DNA of 64,000 bases from an uncultured Flavobacteriaceae bacterium (GTDB lineage Bacteria > Bacteroidota > Bacteroidia > Flavobacteriales > Flavobacteriaceae): the NCBI GenBank assembly GCA_947502635.1, contig CANNAN010000009.1:159064-223063 (forward strand), given 5' to 3'. The translations under genes were made by a program, and so were the position numbers. Positions 16,409-25,227 of the stretch are shown here, in pieces. Every line of letters begins with the position of its first letter. Within the stretch, counting starts at the first letter, position 1. The notes beneath the pieces were generated by a model, which was given only the letters and a program-made list of their open reading frames with translations, ran no database searches and was not told where the DNA came from.

Positions 16409-16936
16409 ATGGACACACATTTGTTAAATAATTATGTGCTGAAAGCTATAGATGCCTATCCATATGATTTAGAAGAAACAGTAGAAAATTTAAACTACGC
16501 TTTATCATACGAATCCAATAATGCTTATGCGCTTTTCTTAATGGGGAAATTACAAGCAGAAAAAATTGGAGATTACGAAACGGCTAAGTTGTATTTCGCT
16601 GAAGCTTTGGCATCAAAAATGGATTTTCAAAAGGTATATCCCAAATATATTCAAACTTTGTTATGGAATGATGATTTAGATGAAGCTCAAAAATTAATAG
16701 ACTTTGCATTAACCATAAAAGGTATAGACAAAGGTGCTATCTGGGATAAACAAGGACAGCTTTTTGAAATAAAACAAGCATATAAGAAAGCAATAAAAGC
16801 ATATAAAACAGCAAAAGTATTTGGTTACAACGATTCATTTATAAACTACACCGATGATGAGATTAGTAGAATAAAAAGTAAGTTAAAACCAAAGAAAAAG
16901 AAAAGTGCTTCTAAAAAAAAGAAGAAAAAAAAGTAA
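16409..16936 (+). CDS. TPR-repeat protein with lysine-rich tail
   Basis: A 175-residue protein made of about four tetratricopeptide-like helical hairpins (NNAYALFLMGKLQAEKIGDY, AKLYFAEALASKMD, KAIKAYKTAKVFGYND). The last 17 residues are nearly all Lys with a few Ser/Ala (KPKKKKSASKKK...). Such a tail suggests electrostatic binding to RNA or ribosomes, but this is inference. The gene lies between the candidate small RNA and the tRNA-like locus and does not carry the TACGCA promoter. The upstream 100 bases contain a GATTC/GAATC hairpin of uncertain meaning. Confidence 0.7.
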   Translation: MDTHLLNNYVLKAIDAYPYDLEETVENLNYALSYESNNAYALFLMGKLQAEKIGDYETAKLYFAEALASKMDFQKVYPKYIQTLLWNDDLDEAQKLIDFALTIKGIDKGAIWDKQGQLFEIKQAYKKAIKAYKTAKVFGYNDSFINYTDDEISRIKSKLKPKKKKSASKKKKKKK

Positions 16937-16948
16937 AATAAAACTTAC

Positions 16949-16984
16949 TACGCAGAAACATTGCGCAATAGTATAAAATATTTG
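16949..16984 (+). promoter_or_regulatory. RNA-repair-island promoter, copy 2 (before the structured-RNA locus)
   Basis: TACGCA (16949-16954), 7 bases, TGCGCA (16962-16967), 12 bases, ATTTG (16980-16984). It has the same spacing as copies 1 and 3. It drives a region with no ORF for about 400 bases, which contains the hairpin 17031-17059, the tRNA-like RNA and the Y-like RNA, then the 624-residue gene. Confidence 0.75.
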
Positions 16985-17030
16985 CAGAGTAATCATAAAG
17001 AAATCTATTTAAGCAAGATTTCAAAGTAGC

Positions 17031-17059
17031 ACTCCACCAGACGCGGATGCTGGTGGGGT
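17031..17059 (+). ncRNA. GC-rich hairpin at the 5' end of the structured-RNA transcript
   Basis: ACTCCACCAG pairs with CTGGTGGGGT (10 bp, one G-U) around a 9-base loop. It is much more GC-rich than its flanks and is followed by TTTAATAAAA, a weak termination tract. It could be an attenuator that stops part of the transcripts, or a separate structural domain of the RNA that starts near 16992. Confidence 0.5.
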
Positions 17060-17093
17060 TTAATAAAAACGTTCTTTAAAATTATAAAAAAAC

Positions 17094-17208
17094 AGTTCGG
17101 TAGCTCAGTGGTTAGAGCAACAGAAATTACTTTGCGCAAATAAGCATACAAAGTTCCTAAAAAACTTTAATCTGTGTGGCGCAGGTTCGAATCCTGCCCG
17201 AACTACCA
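17094..17208 (+). ncRNA. tRNA-like RNA: full cloverleaf with a 46-nt anticodon loop and encoded CCA
   Basis: All tRNA parts are present except a normal anticodon loop. The acceptor stem is AGTTCGG (17094-17100) with CCGAACT (17198-17204), followed by discriminator A and CCA (17206-17208). The D arm is GCTC-AGTGGTTA-GAGC (17103-17118). The anticodon stem is ACAGA (17120-17124) with TCTGT (17171-17175), and the variable loop is 5 nt. The T arm is GCAGG-TTCGAAT-CCTGC (17181-17197). The loop between the anticodon stems is 46 nt and contains the first AGT-TCCTA hairpin (17150-17168). It may be a tRNA with a protein-spliced insertion ligated by RtcB, a Y-RNA-like tRNA mimic, or a decoy substrate. 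It starts 110 bases after a shared promoter and lies 2.1 kb upstream of rtcB. Confidence 0.8.
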
Positions 17209-17226
17209 TTATAAATCACTGACATA

Positions 17227-17265
17227 GAAAGTTCCTATAAACAATCATTTAAAGAAATTACTTTC
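17227..17265 (+). ncRNA. AGT-TCCTA hairpin, second of four
   Basis: GAAAGT (17227-17232) pairs with ACTTTC (17260-17265). The 27-nt loop starts TCCTATAAA. The stem sequence differs from the other three family members while complementarity is kept, and the first loop bases are identical. Confidence 0.55.
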
Positions 17266-17273
17266 CGTTAGTA

Positions 17274-17354
17274 AAAAGACAAAAAGAGTTCCTATATCTG
17301 GTTCGATTCCAGAGCTCGAAAGAGCTTGCAGTTAATTTATACTCTTCGTCTTTT
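17274..17354 (+). ncRNA. Y-RNA-like structured RNA with a T-arm mimic
   Basis: A long terminal stem is formed by AAAAGAC + AAGAGT (17274-17280, 17284-17289) with ACTCTT + GTCTTTT (17341-17346, 17348-17354), separated by an asymmetric 3:1 internal loop. The 51-nt apical region starts TCCTATAT. It then carries a textbook T arm, TCTGG-TTCGATT-CCAGA (17297-17313), directly followed by a GCTC-GAAA-GAGC tetraloop hairpin (17314-17325). A stem with a bulge plus a tRNA-like module is the architecture of bacterial Y RNAs, which are found near Ro60/Rsr and RtcB genes. The assignment rests on fold only. Confidence 0.6.
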
Positions 17355-17366
17355 AAAATAGGTAAA

Positions 17367-17404
17367 AGGAGTTCCTATATACACCTCCAAAAATGAATAC
17401 TCCT
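17367..17404 (+). promoter_or_regulatory. AGT-TCCTA hairpin, fourth of four, enclosing the ATG of the 624-residue gene
   Basis: AGGAGT (17367-17372) pairs with ACTCCT (17399-17404). The loop begins TCCTATATA and contains the ATG at 17393. AAAGGAG at 17364-17371 is also the only Shine-Dalgarno-like sequence here, so folding would hide it. A protein that binds the TCCTA hairpins could thereby control translation of its own or a neighbouring gene. Confidence 0.5.
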
Positions 17405-19267
17405 CACTTATTTAAAATATTAAAAATGAAAACATTAAAATTATTTAACGCGATAGTAGCAAAAACATCAAACGAAAAACCATACATCTCAGAAGATGGA
17501 TTCATAATTGAATCAAATGCACTTTGGGCAAAAGACAAGATTATCGCCTTTTTTAAAAATGAAAAATTAAACGGTAACGGTTTAAATAAGACATTTCATA
17601 AATCTTGGTCTAAGATCAAAGAAAGTACACAGCATGAATTATTCTTAGATCAAATTTCTCATTACATATCTACTTATGCAAGTGATTTTCAGGATGAAGT
17701 TTACATCCCTAAAGAAGTCTTGAATATTCCAGAAATAAAGCTAGTTTATAAGATAATTAAAGCATATTCTATTGATGAAATGAAGCAAAAGTGTTTGTTT
17801 ATGCTTCAATCTGGTATGGCATTGAAAGAAGATACGGTAAACGATCTTATTTTAGTATTAGTTGATGAGTTAGGCTATACATTTACAGGAAAAGAGGGCA
17901 TTAAGAATAAAGAAGCTATTGTAAAATTAGCCGAATACTATAATATATACCCAGAAAGTGCAGTTGAATTTTTTAGATACATTATTTATAAAACAACAGA
18001 TACTACATTATTAATAAAAAATGAAAAGTTAATTGAATTGATTAAAAACAGTTCATATAACCCAACACAAGCCTTTGGCAGTTTTGGTCTAGAAAAACTT
18101 GCTAAAATCTTTAATAGATTCAAGCCTTTGTTCTTGGCTTTCAAAAATAGAGCACCAAAAACGATTAATAAAATAAGTAAACTTTCTAAAACACACCACA
18201 AGCCATTGGTTTCAAATCCGTTAAACGATGTGACTAATACAATAATAACAGACAAAGATGTACATTGGTTAGATAACGCAACACCATTTGCTTTGTTTAA
18301 GGCTTTATCTGCTTGTTACAATAGAAAACAAGGGCAAGACGCCTTTTTGTATAAAATTAGAAATGGTAAGTCTTGGGTGAAATCTAGCGAAACCACAATT
18401 ATAGACAACAAGAATAATCAATTTTTAAGCTTTATAAAGCAGAAAGCTAATCCATCTAAAAAAGAAATCAATGTTTTAGAAAATACAATTTACACAAAAA
18501 ATTATATGTTTTTGTTAAACTATATAAAGCAACGATTTGATTTATCTGGCAAAACGATCTTTCTTCCAAAGAACATCAAGTATGCATTACCAACCTCGGA
18601 AAAAATGTATATAGGAAACATTCCTGTAGGAACACGTTTTTATGGTAAAAAATTAGCTATTGGCGTTTATTGGGAAAATGCTTGGGGAGCTCATGATTTG
18701 GATTTATCTGGTTTAAATATTGCTGGTAAAATAGGTTGGAATGCGACTTATAATCAACAAAAAGGTAATTTGATGTATTCTGGAGATATTACATCAGCGC
18801 CTGAAGGAGCTGTAGAATATTTGTATGCAAACAAAGGACTTAATGCGCCAACGTTGATTCAAAACAATGTCTATTCAGGAAATGCAAATAGCGGCTACAA
18901 AATCATCATTGGTCAAGGAGATTCGGTTTCTAACGATTTCATGATGAATCCAAACAATTTGTTTGCAGATATCAAATGTGAATCTGTACAAAAACAAACT
19001 ATTTTAGGCCTGTTAATCCCGAAAAAGGAGGGAAAGCAATGCTTTGTGCTATTAAATTTTGGTGCGGGTCACGCTAGAGTTTCTGGTAATTCTGAAGTAT
19101 CAAATTTAGCAACAAAAGCACTTTACCAGCAATGGAATAAGCCATTATCGTTTGGTAAATTTATAAAGTCCTTGGGAGCAGAACTTGTTAATGATAGAAC
19201 AGAAGCAGATTATGATTTTTCCTTAGAAACTTTAGAAAAAGATAGTTTTTTGGAGCCTTTTAGATAA
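17393..19267 (+). CDS. RtcB-associated helical protein with TerD-like C-terminal region
   Basis: A 624-residue cytosolic protein of a family I cannot name. Residues about 30-390 are predicted all-helical, repeat-like (MKQKCLFMLQSGMALKEDTV, FGLEKLAKIFNRFKPLFLAF, INKISKLSKTHHKPL), the kind of ring or superhelix used by Ro/TROVE proteins. Residues about 405-545 are beta-rich. GVYWENAWGAHDLDLSG (424-440) and MYSGDIT (461-467) resemble the Ca2+-binding DLDLSA and SGD segments of TerD proteins. An alternative start is ATG 17426 (MKTLKLFNAI). The position directly after tRNA-like and Y-like RNAs and before rtcB suggests an RNA-binding or RNA-damage role. There is no vWA MIDAS motif, so I do not call it Ro60. 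Confidence 0.7.
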   Translation: MNTPHLFKILKMKTLKLFNAIVAKTSNEKPYISEDGFIIESNALWAKDKIIAFFKNEKLNGNGLNKTFHKSWSKIKESTQHELFLDQISHYISTYASDFQDEVYIPKEVLNIPEIKLVYKIIKAYSIDEMKQKCLFMLQSGMALKEDTVNDLILVLVDELGYTFTGKEGIKNKEAIVKLAEYYNIYPESAVEFFRYIIYKTTDTTLLIKNEKLIELIKNSSYNPTQAFGSFGLEKLAKIFNRFKPLFLAFKNRAPKTINKISKLSKTHHKPLVSNPLNDVTNTIITDKDVHWLDNATPFALFKALSACYNRKQGQDAFLYKIRNGKSWVKSSETTIIDNKNNQFLSFIKQKANPSKKEINVLENTIYTKNYMFLLNYIKQRFDLSGKTIFLPKNIKYALPTSEKMYIGNIPVGTRFYGKKLAIGVYWENAWGAHDLDLSGLNIAGKIGWNATYNQQKGNLMYSGDITSAPEGAVEYLYANKGLNAPTLIQNNVYSGNANSGYKIIIGQGDSVSNDFMMNPNNLFADIKCESVQKQTILGLLIPKKEGKQCFVLLNFGAGHARVSGNSEVSNLATKALYQQWNKPLSFGKFIKSLGAELVNDRTEADYDFSLETLEKDSFLEPFR

Positions 19268-19287
19268 AAAAATCTAAATAAAAAAAT

Positions 19288-19323
19288 TACGCAGAAAGAC
19301 TGCGCAATATGCTATAATATTTG
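19288..19323 (+). promoter_or_regulatory. RNA-repair-island promoter, copy 3 (before rtcB)
   Basis: TACGCA (19288-19293), 7 bases, TGCGCA (19301-19306), 12 bases, ATTTG (19319-19323), with the rtcB ATG 20 bases after the box. The spacing is identical to copies 1 and 2. RtcB is classically induced by RNA damage, so this element is a candidate damage-response promoter. Confidence 0.78.
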
Positions 19324-19331
19324 TAGCGTAA

Positions 19332-21172
<1,841 letters not shown>

Positions 21173-21221
21173 TCAAACCAGATAGAACAAGAAGTCTTAT
21201 CATTTCAAAATGTTCACAAGA

Positions 21222-21262
21222 AAAAAAGCCCCCGAGTACTTTTAGCACTCGGGGTCTTTTAT
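21222..21262. terminator. Bidirectional Rho-independent terminator
   Basis: CCCCGAGT / ACTCGGGG (8 bp, 9-base loop) is flanked by an A-run on the left and TCTTTTAT on the right. It closes the rtcB operon and, on the other strand, the convergent PI-PLC-like gene. Confidence 0.88.
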
Positions 21263-21310
21263 TTAGAACTAGACAAGTGAACACCTTCTCCTTTAAAACG
21301 GTATAACCAA

Positions 21311-22834
21311 CTAGTAAAAAAGCACCTTTTTAACGAAAGACTCACCTCTTAAAAGACCTTTTATTACATAAATACCTTTCAAATTTTTTGTTGTTTTCCA
21401 TTCAATTTTTGAAGTTCCTTCAATTATTTTAGAAGGCATTGTTTCGATTAACCTGCCCGACAAATCATATAATCTAGCTTCTAGAACACCTTTATTATTT
21501 GTTTTATTATTAAAGGTTATTTTACCTTCTAGAGTTAAATTATTAATTGATACATTTTCATCATCGCCAACTGCAATCGTTTTTTCTTCGCTTCTTTTCG
21601 ATGAATTTTTTTTGGTTACGTTAACATTTACAACAAACGTTTTACTATTATTTCCCTTGTAATCACCAACCTTTATAAATTTAGGAGAAAATGTGTAATT
21701 AGCATGTTCAAAAAATATAGCACGATTATCATTAGCTCTTGCAGGAAAAGAATAGAATAGATGCCATTCTGCCCTTATACCTTGATATTCGACGTTTTTA
21801 ACTTTTACCCAAGAACCATTTTTAAATTCAGCAAGGTAAGCTTTTACGTCTCTTACATGATTTCTAGGATCCTTAACGTCTATAAACTGCCCTCTAACTT
21901 CATTTATTCTATTTAAATCATTTATTTGGGCCAATGCCTTATTACCATTAGACAGATTATAATAATCTACTACTATAGAAGGGCGATGCCCAAATTGGTA
22001 CCATGCATTTACCGCTTTTACCCACACTCCTTTATTTGCTTCTTTAGATTTATTAATATCACCATTGTACGTTGGGGCATCTCCTGCAAAATGATTAATC
22101 GTTAAAATAGTTTTATGATCTACTCCTCTTTCTACACGAAATTTATTTGCTTCTGCAAGCTCACTTACCTGACCTGCTCGAAACGGGTTTTGAGCAGTAT
22201 GCCCAAATTCATATCGATACAAATCACTATTGTAATTTGTTTCAGTGAAAATAACCAACTGCTTGTCTTTATTCAACATTTCCTGAATAGTAGGATAGAC
22301 ATCAGATCCTGCTCCTCTTGGTTTACTAGCACTTTCAAAAGTTTTGTGATTATAGATAAATCGGGACATGTTTTTATAACCACCCCTCCGTCCAAAAAAA
22401 ATATCATCTAAACCAGCTTTACCTAAATTAGGACCGCTTTGTATATGGAGCGTAATAACATCTAATGGATGATTTTCCAACCAATTTGCAATAATATTAT
22501 TAAAATCCTTAGCATCCATCATACATGTATTTGGACTACCATGCTTTAATCTAAGTTCACCGTTTACACGAAATATATCCACAGCTAAACTCCGAATACC
22601 GTCTTGTAATTGTTTTTGAATTCCCACATTTTGGTTTCCACCCCCAAGACAGCCAAAAAATCCACCAGGACCATCCGTTCTGTTATTATTAGCATTGTGT
22701 GTAATTAACCATGAAACTTCATCATATCTCCGTTGAGAATTTATGCTACTAGCTCCCTGAGCAAAGTTTTCAGCAATAAATATAAAATTCATAACTAAAA
22801 GCACTATTAATTTAATCTTGTTTACTTTTTTCAT
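21311..22834 (-). CDS. Secreted PI-PLC X-domain protein with type IX sorting signal
   Basis: A 507-residue secreted protein. A signal peptide (1-26) is followed by a phosphatidylinositol-specific phospholipase C X-like domain, with the two expected catalytic His in SWLITHNANN (His46) and LRLKHGSP (His98), and PLDVITLHI as a barrel strand. The last 80 residues are a T9SS type A sorting domain (LTLEGKITFNN, YDLSGRLIETM, GIYVIKGLLRGESFVKKVLF), so it is exported by the gliding-associated secretion system. The substrate could be a phosphoinositide or a GPI-like lipid. It is monocistronic and convergent with rtcB. Confidence 0.88.
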   Translation of the reverse strand: MKKVNKIKLIVLLVMNFIFIAENFAQGASSINSQRRYDEVSWLITHNANNNRTDGPGGFFGCLGGGNQNVGIQKQLQDGIRSLAVDIFRVNGELRLKHGSPNTCMMDAKDFNNIIANWLENHPLDVITLHIQSGPNLGKAGLDDIFFGRRGGYKNMSRFIYNHKTFESASKPRGAGSDVYPTIQEMLNKDKQLVIFTETNYNSDLYRYEFGHTAQNPFRAGQVSELAEANKFRVERGVDHKTILTINHFAGDAPTYNGDINKSKEANKGVWVKAVNAWYQFGHRPSIVVDYYNLSNGNKALAQINDLNRINEVRGQFIDVKDPRNHVRDVKAYLAEFKNGSWVKVKNVEYQGIRAEWHLFYSFPARANDNRAIFFEHANYTFSPKFIKVGDYKGNNSKTFVVNVNVTKKNSSKRSEEKTIAVGDDENVSINNLTLEGKITFNNKTNNKGVLEARLYDLSGRLIETMPSKIIEGTSKIEWKTTKNLKGIYVIKGLLRGESFVKKVLFY

Positions 22835-23180
22835 TTTTATAATTTTTAAATAGGTTATAATTGGGGTTTTACTGTACTTTCATACAGCTATAAGACAATA
22901 AAATCGTAGTACGGCTATGACACTTATTTGCCGATTTAACAATAACAAAACATGGTTAACACCTAGGAAACAAAATGAGTTGTTCTAAGAAATGTTAAGC
23001 ACTCTTTTTTACAAAACAATAAAGGCAGGTTTTAAGAATAACTATCGCCCTTTTCCTTTTCAAAACAGAAAGAAAAAACACTTTACCTGACTAAATCTTA
23101 ATCTAAATGCGATAACAATTATTTAATAATTAGCATAAGCCTTAATGCTATTTATTTAATTTTTTTGAAGAAAATTGTTT
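22835..23180. other. Intergenic region without recognisable genes
   Basis: About 345 AT-rich bases between the divergent PI-PLC-like gene and the sigma factor gene. I see no ORF, tRNA, terminator-grade hairpin or operator copy. It must hold both promoters, but no clear TAnnTTTG box with a -33 partner stands out. Confidence 0.5.
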
Positions 23181-23738
23181 ATGATTAAATTGCCAGAAGA
23201 CATTGAATTATTTAAAAAGCTACAGGAAGAAGACAATACAGAATTCTTAAATATTATTTTTTTTAAATACCATGATTTACTATTAACTTTTGCTATATTT
23301 TTTTTAAATAAGGTCGATGCAGAAGAAATCGTATCAGATATTTTTTTTCAATTATGGCAAAAAAGAAAACAAATACATATAAAAACAACACTTAAAGGCT
23401 ACTTGTTATCAACGACACGCAATAAGTGTATCAACACCTTAAAAAAACAACATGTTTTATTAGAACGTATTGCAAAATTAGATTATAGCACAATTGCTTA
23501 TATCCCTATTAGCCCTGACAAATCCATAGAATATGAAGAAATTAAAAAATCAATAGACTTTTTTATTGAAAAACTCCCTTCAAAATGTAAACTAATTTTC
23601 AAATTAAGCAGAGAGAACAATCTTAGTTATAAAGAAATAAGTAATGAATTAGACATCTCTATAAATACAGTAAACACACAAATGTACAGGGCTTTAAAAT
23701 TTCTTAAAGAAAAAATTATTTTAGATAATATCTATTGA
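23181..23738 (+). CDS. RNA polymerase sigma-70 factor, ECF family
   Basis: A 185-residue extracytoplasmic-function sigma factor. Region 2 is recognisable in DAEEIVSDIFFQLWQKRKQI and GYLLSTTRNKCINTLKK, and region 4 in KCKLIFKLSRENNLSYKEISNEL with INTVNTQMYRALKFLKEK. I chose ATG 23181 over an in-frame TTG at 23175. No FecR-type anti-sigma factor, SusC or lipoprotein gene follows, which is unusual for Bacteroidota ECF factors of this type. Its regulon is unknown. Confidence 0.85.
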   Translation: MIKLPEDIELFKKLQEEDNTEFLNIIFFKYHDLLLTFAIFFLNKVDAEEIVSDIFFQLWQKRKQIHIKTTLKGYLLSTTRNKCINTLKKQHVLLERIAKLDYSTIAYIPISPDKSIEYEEIKKSIDFFIEKLPSKCKLIFKLSRENNLSYKEISNELDISINTVNTQMYRALKFLKEKIILDNIY

Positions 23739-24047
23739 TTTAATTCATGGTAAAACGTTAGCTATTATGATATTTCGAAGTGTTATAACATGCGTTCAAT
23801 ACAACAGAAAACTAATTATTTAAAAACCAAAAACTTATACGCCCTTTTAGGATGAGCACAGTCTGAATCTATAGGTTATACATGATTCTTTTGTATAGCT
23901 TTACTTTGCTACTTTCAATGAAAAAATATTTTCATTTTAGTAATGCTCAAGGAGACAAATACCAATTTTATTAACCTTTGCTTAAAAACAAACTCGCTTT
24001 TACGTCGAACTCACGCTCATAGTAAAGTTTTAATGTCTAAAATAAAT
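23739..24047. other. Intergenic region without recognisable genes
   Basis: About 309 bases between the convergent sigma factor and GreA-like genes. It contains scattered short hairpins (for example ATGAAAA / TTTTCAT near 23919) but nothing that supports a gene, RNA or clear terminator. Confidence 0.45.
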
Positions 24048-24509
24048 TTATAGTATTTGTATAATCTGAAATCTTTGTTCTCTAAAAACAATAATATCAT
24101 CAGTTTTTTTCCCAATCAATAACTGCCCAACAGGTGTACTTGGAGAAATCGCATAAAATTTAACCCCATCAATAATTAATTCTCCAGCACTAATCGCAAT
24201 AAAGTAATTAGCTTGAGATGTGAAGACAACACTTCCCAAACCTACTATTTTTAATGTTTGAGAGGCATCTATTTTAAATAGAACTTCTTTAATTTTTTGA
24301 ATTTCAGCTAACTGATTTCCTGCTTTTTCACGTTCTAACTGTAGCATAGCACGTCCTGTTTCATGTTTATCACCTGCACTACTTTTGGTTTCTGAAGTTA
24401 ATGAAATCTGGATTTCATTTATCGTATTCTGTACAGTTTGATATCTATAATTTATAGCACCCAAACATTGTGAATAAAGGGCTTCTTTAATTTTTAACAG
24501 GTTTTCCAT
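24048..24509 (-). CDS. GreA/GreB-like transcription cleavage factor homolog
   Basis: A 153-residue protein with a long N-terminal coiled-coil hairpin (about 10-90, TVQNTINEIQISLTS and REKAGNQLAEIQKIKEVLF) and a Gre C-terminal FKBP-like domain (ISAGELIIDGVKFYAISPST with VGQLLIGKKTDDIIVF). The tip of the hairpin lacks the paired acidic residues of GreA, so it may compete at the RNA polymerase channel instead of stimulating cleavage. Starts at 24521, 24512 and 24509 are all possible. The 5' end overlaps mtgA by at least 23 bases. Confidence 0.75.
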   Translation of the reverse strand: MENLLKIKEALYSQCLGAINYRYQTVQNTINEIQISLTSETKSSAGDKHETGRAMLQLEREKAGNQLAEIQKIKEVLFKIDASQTLKIVGLGSVVFTSQANYFIAISAGELIIDGVKFYAISPSTPVGQLLIGKKTDDIIVFREQRFQIIQIL

Positions 24510-25197
24510 CATTCTTGGCATAATCTAGTTTTCCAAAATAATTCATTTGTTTTACAATCCAAGTCTTTCTTCCTTGAATATAGCTTGATGCTGGATTTGC
24601 TTTATACACCCTCGGGTTTGGTAAAATGGCTGCTATAGCGGCTGCTTCTAGTTGCGACAACTTACTTGCCGATTTTCTAAACCAATATTGAGATGCCGCT
24701 TCAGCGCCATAAATTCCATGACCCATTTCGATGCTGTTTAAATAAACTTCGATAATACGTTCTTTAGTCCATATCGACTCTATTAAAAAAGTAAAATAAA
24801 CCTCTAACCCTTTACGAAACCAACTGCGTTGAGGCCATAAAAAAACATTCTTTGCCGTTTGCTGACTTATGGTACTCGCGCCCTTTAAATTTTTACCTTT
24901 TTTATTATTCTTATAGGCTTTTTCAATAGCCTTTATATCGAATCCATTATGAATTAAAAAATTTTGATCTTCGCTACAAATAACAGCTAATTGTAAGTTC
25001 TTGGAAATAGCATCAATTGAAACCCAATCATGTTTCCAAAATGTTTCTTTTTTAACATCCGATTTTTCAAAATATCTTATCACCATAAGTGGTGTTCCAG
25101 GAACAGGCACCCATTTATATAGAAAAACAAGCGCTATAGACACTATAATAAACCACAGTACAATTTTAAATATGAATTTGAAAAAACGCTTTATCAA
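24487..25197 (-). CDS. mtgA: Monofunctional biosynthetic peptidoglycan transglycosylase
   Basis: A 236-residue GT51 glycosyltransferase that polymerises lipid II into glycan strands. One N-terminal membrane helix (about 10-27) anchors it. Conserved motifs are CSEDQNFLIHNGFD, with the catalytic Glu, GASTISQQTAKNVFLW, KERIIEVYLNSIEMGHGIYGAE and LEAAAIAAILPNPRVY. The length is typical of MtgA and there is no transpeptidase domain. It lies 30 bases downstream of the FAD oxidoreductase and overlaps the GreA-like gene, so the three form an operon. Confidence 0.95.
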   Translation of the reverse strand: MIKRFFKFIFKIVLWFIIVSIALVFLYKWVPVPGTPLMVIRYFEKSDVKKETFWKHDWVSIDAISKNLQLAVICSEDQNFLIHNGFDIKAIEKAYKNNKKGKNLKGASTISQQTAKNVFLWPQRSWFRKGLEVYFTFLIESIWTKERIIEVYLNSIEMGHGIYGAEAASQYWFRKSASKLSQLEAAAIAAILPNPRVYKANPASSYIQGRKTWIVKQMNYFGKLDYAKNDGKPVKN

Positions 25198-25227
25198 CTT
25201 GAATATTTTACTTTTTAAGATTCCTTT

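Noticed and set aside
17125..17170. Group I or group II self-splicing intron in the tRNA-like gene
   Set aside because: The 46-nt insertion is far too short for a self-splicing intron and lacks the core elements.
17393..19267. Calling the 624-residue protein Ro60/Rsr (TROVE)
   Set aside because: The context and helical body fit, but no vWA MIDAS motif or clear TROVE signature is visible, and the C-terminus looks TerD-like.
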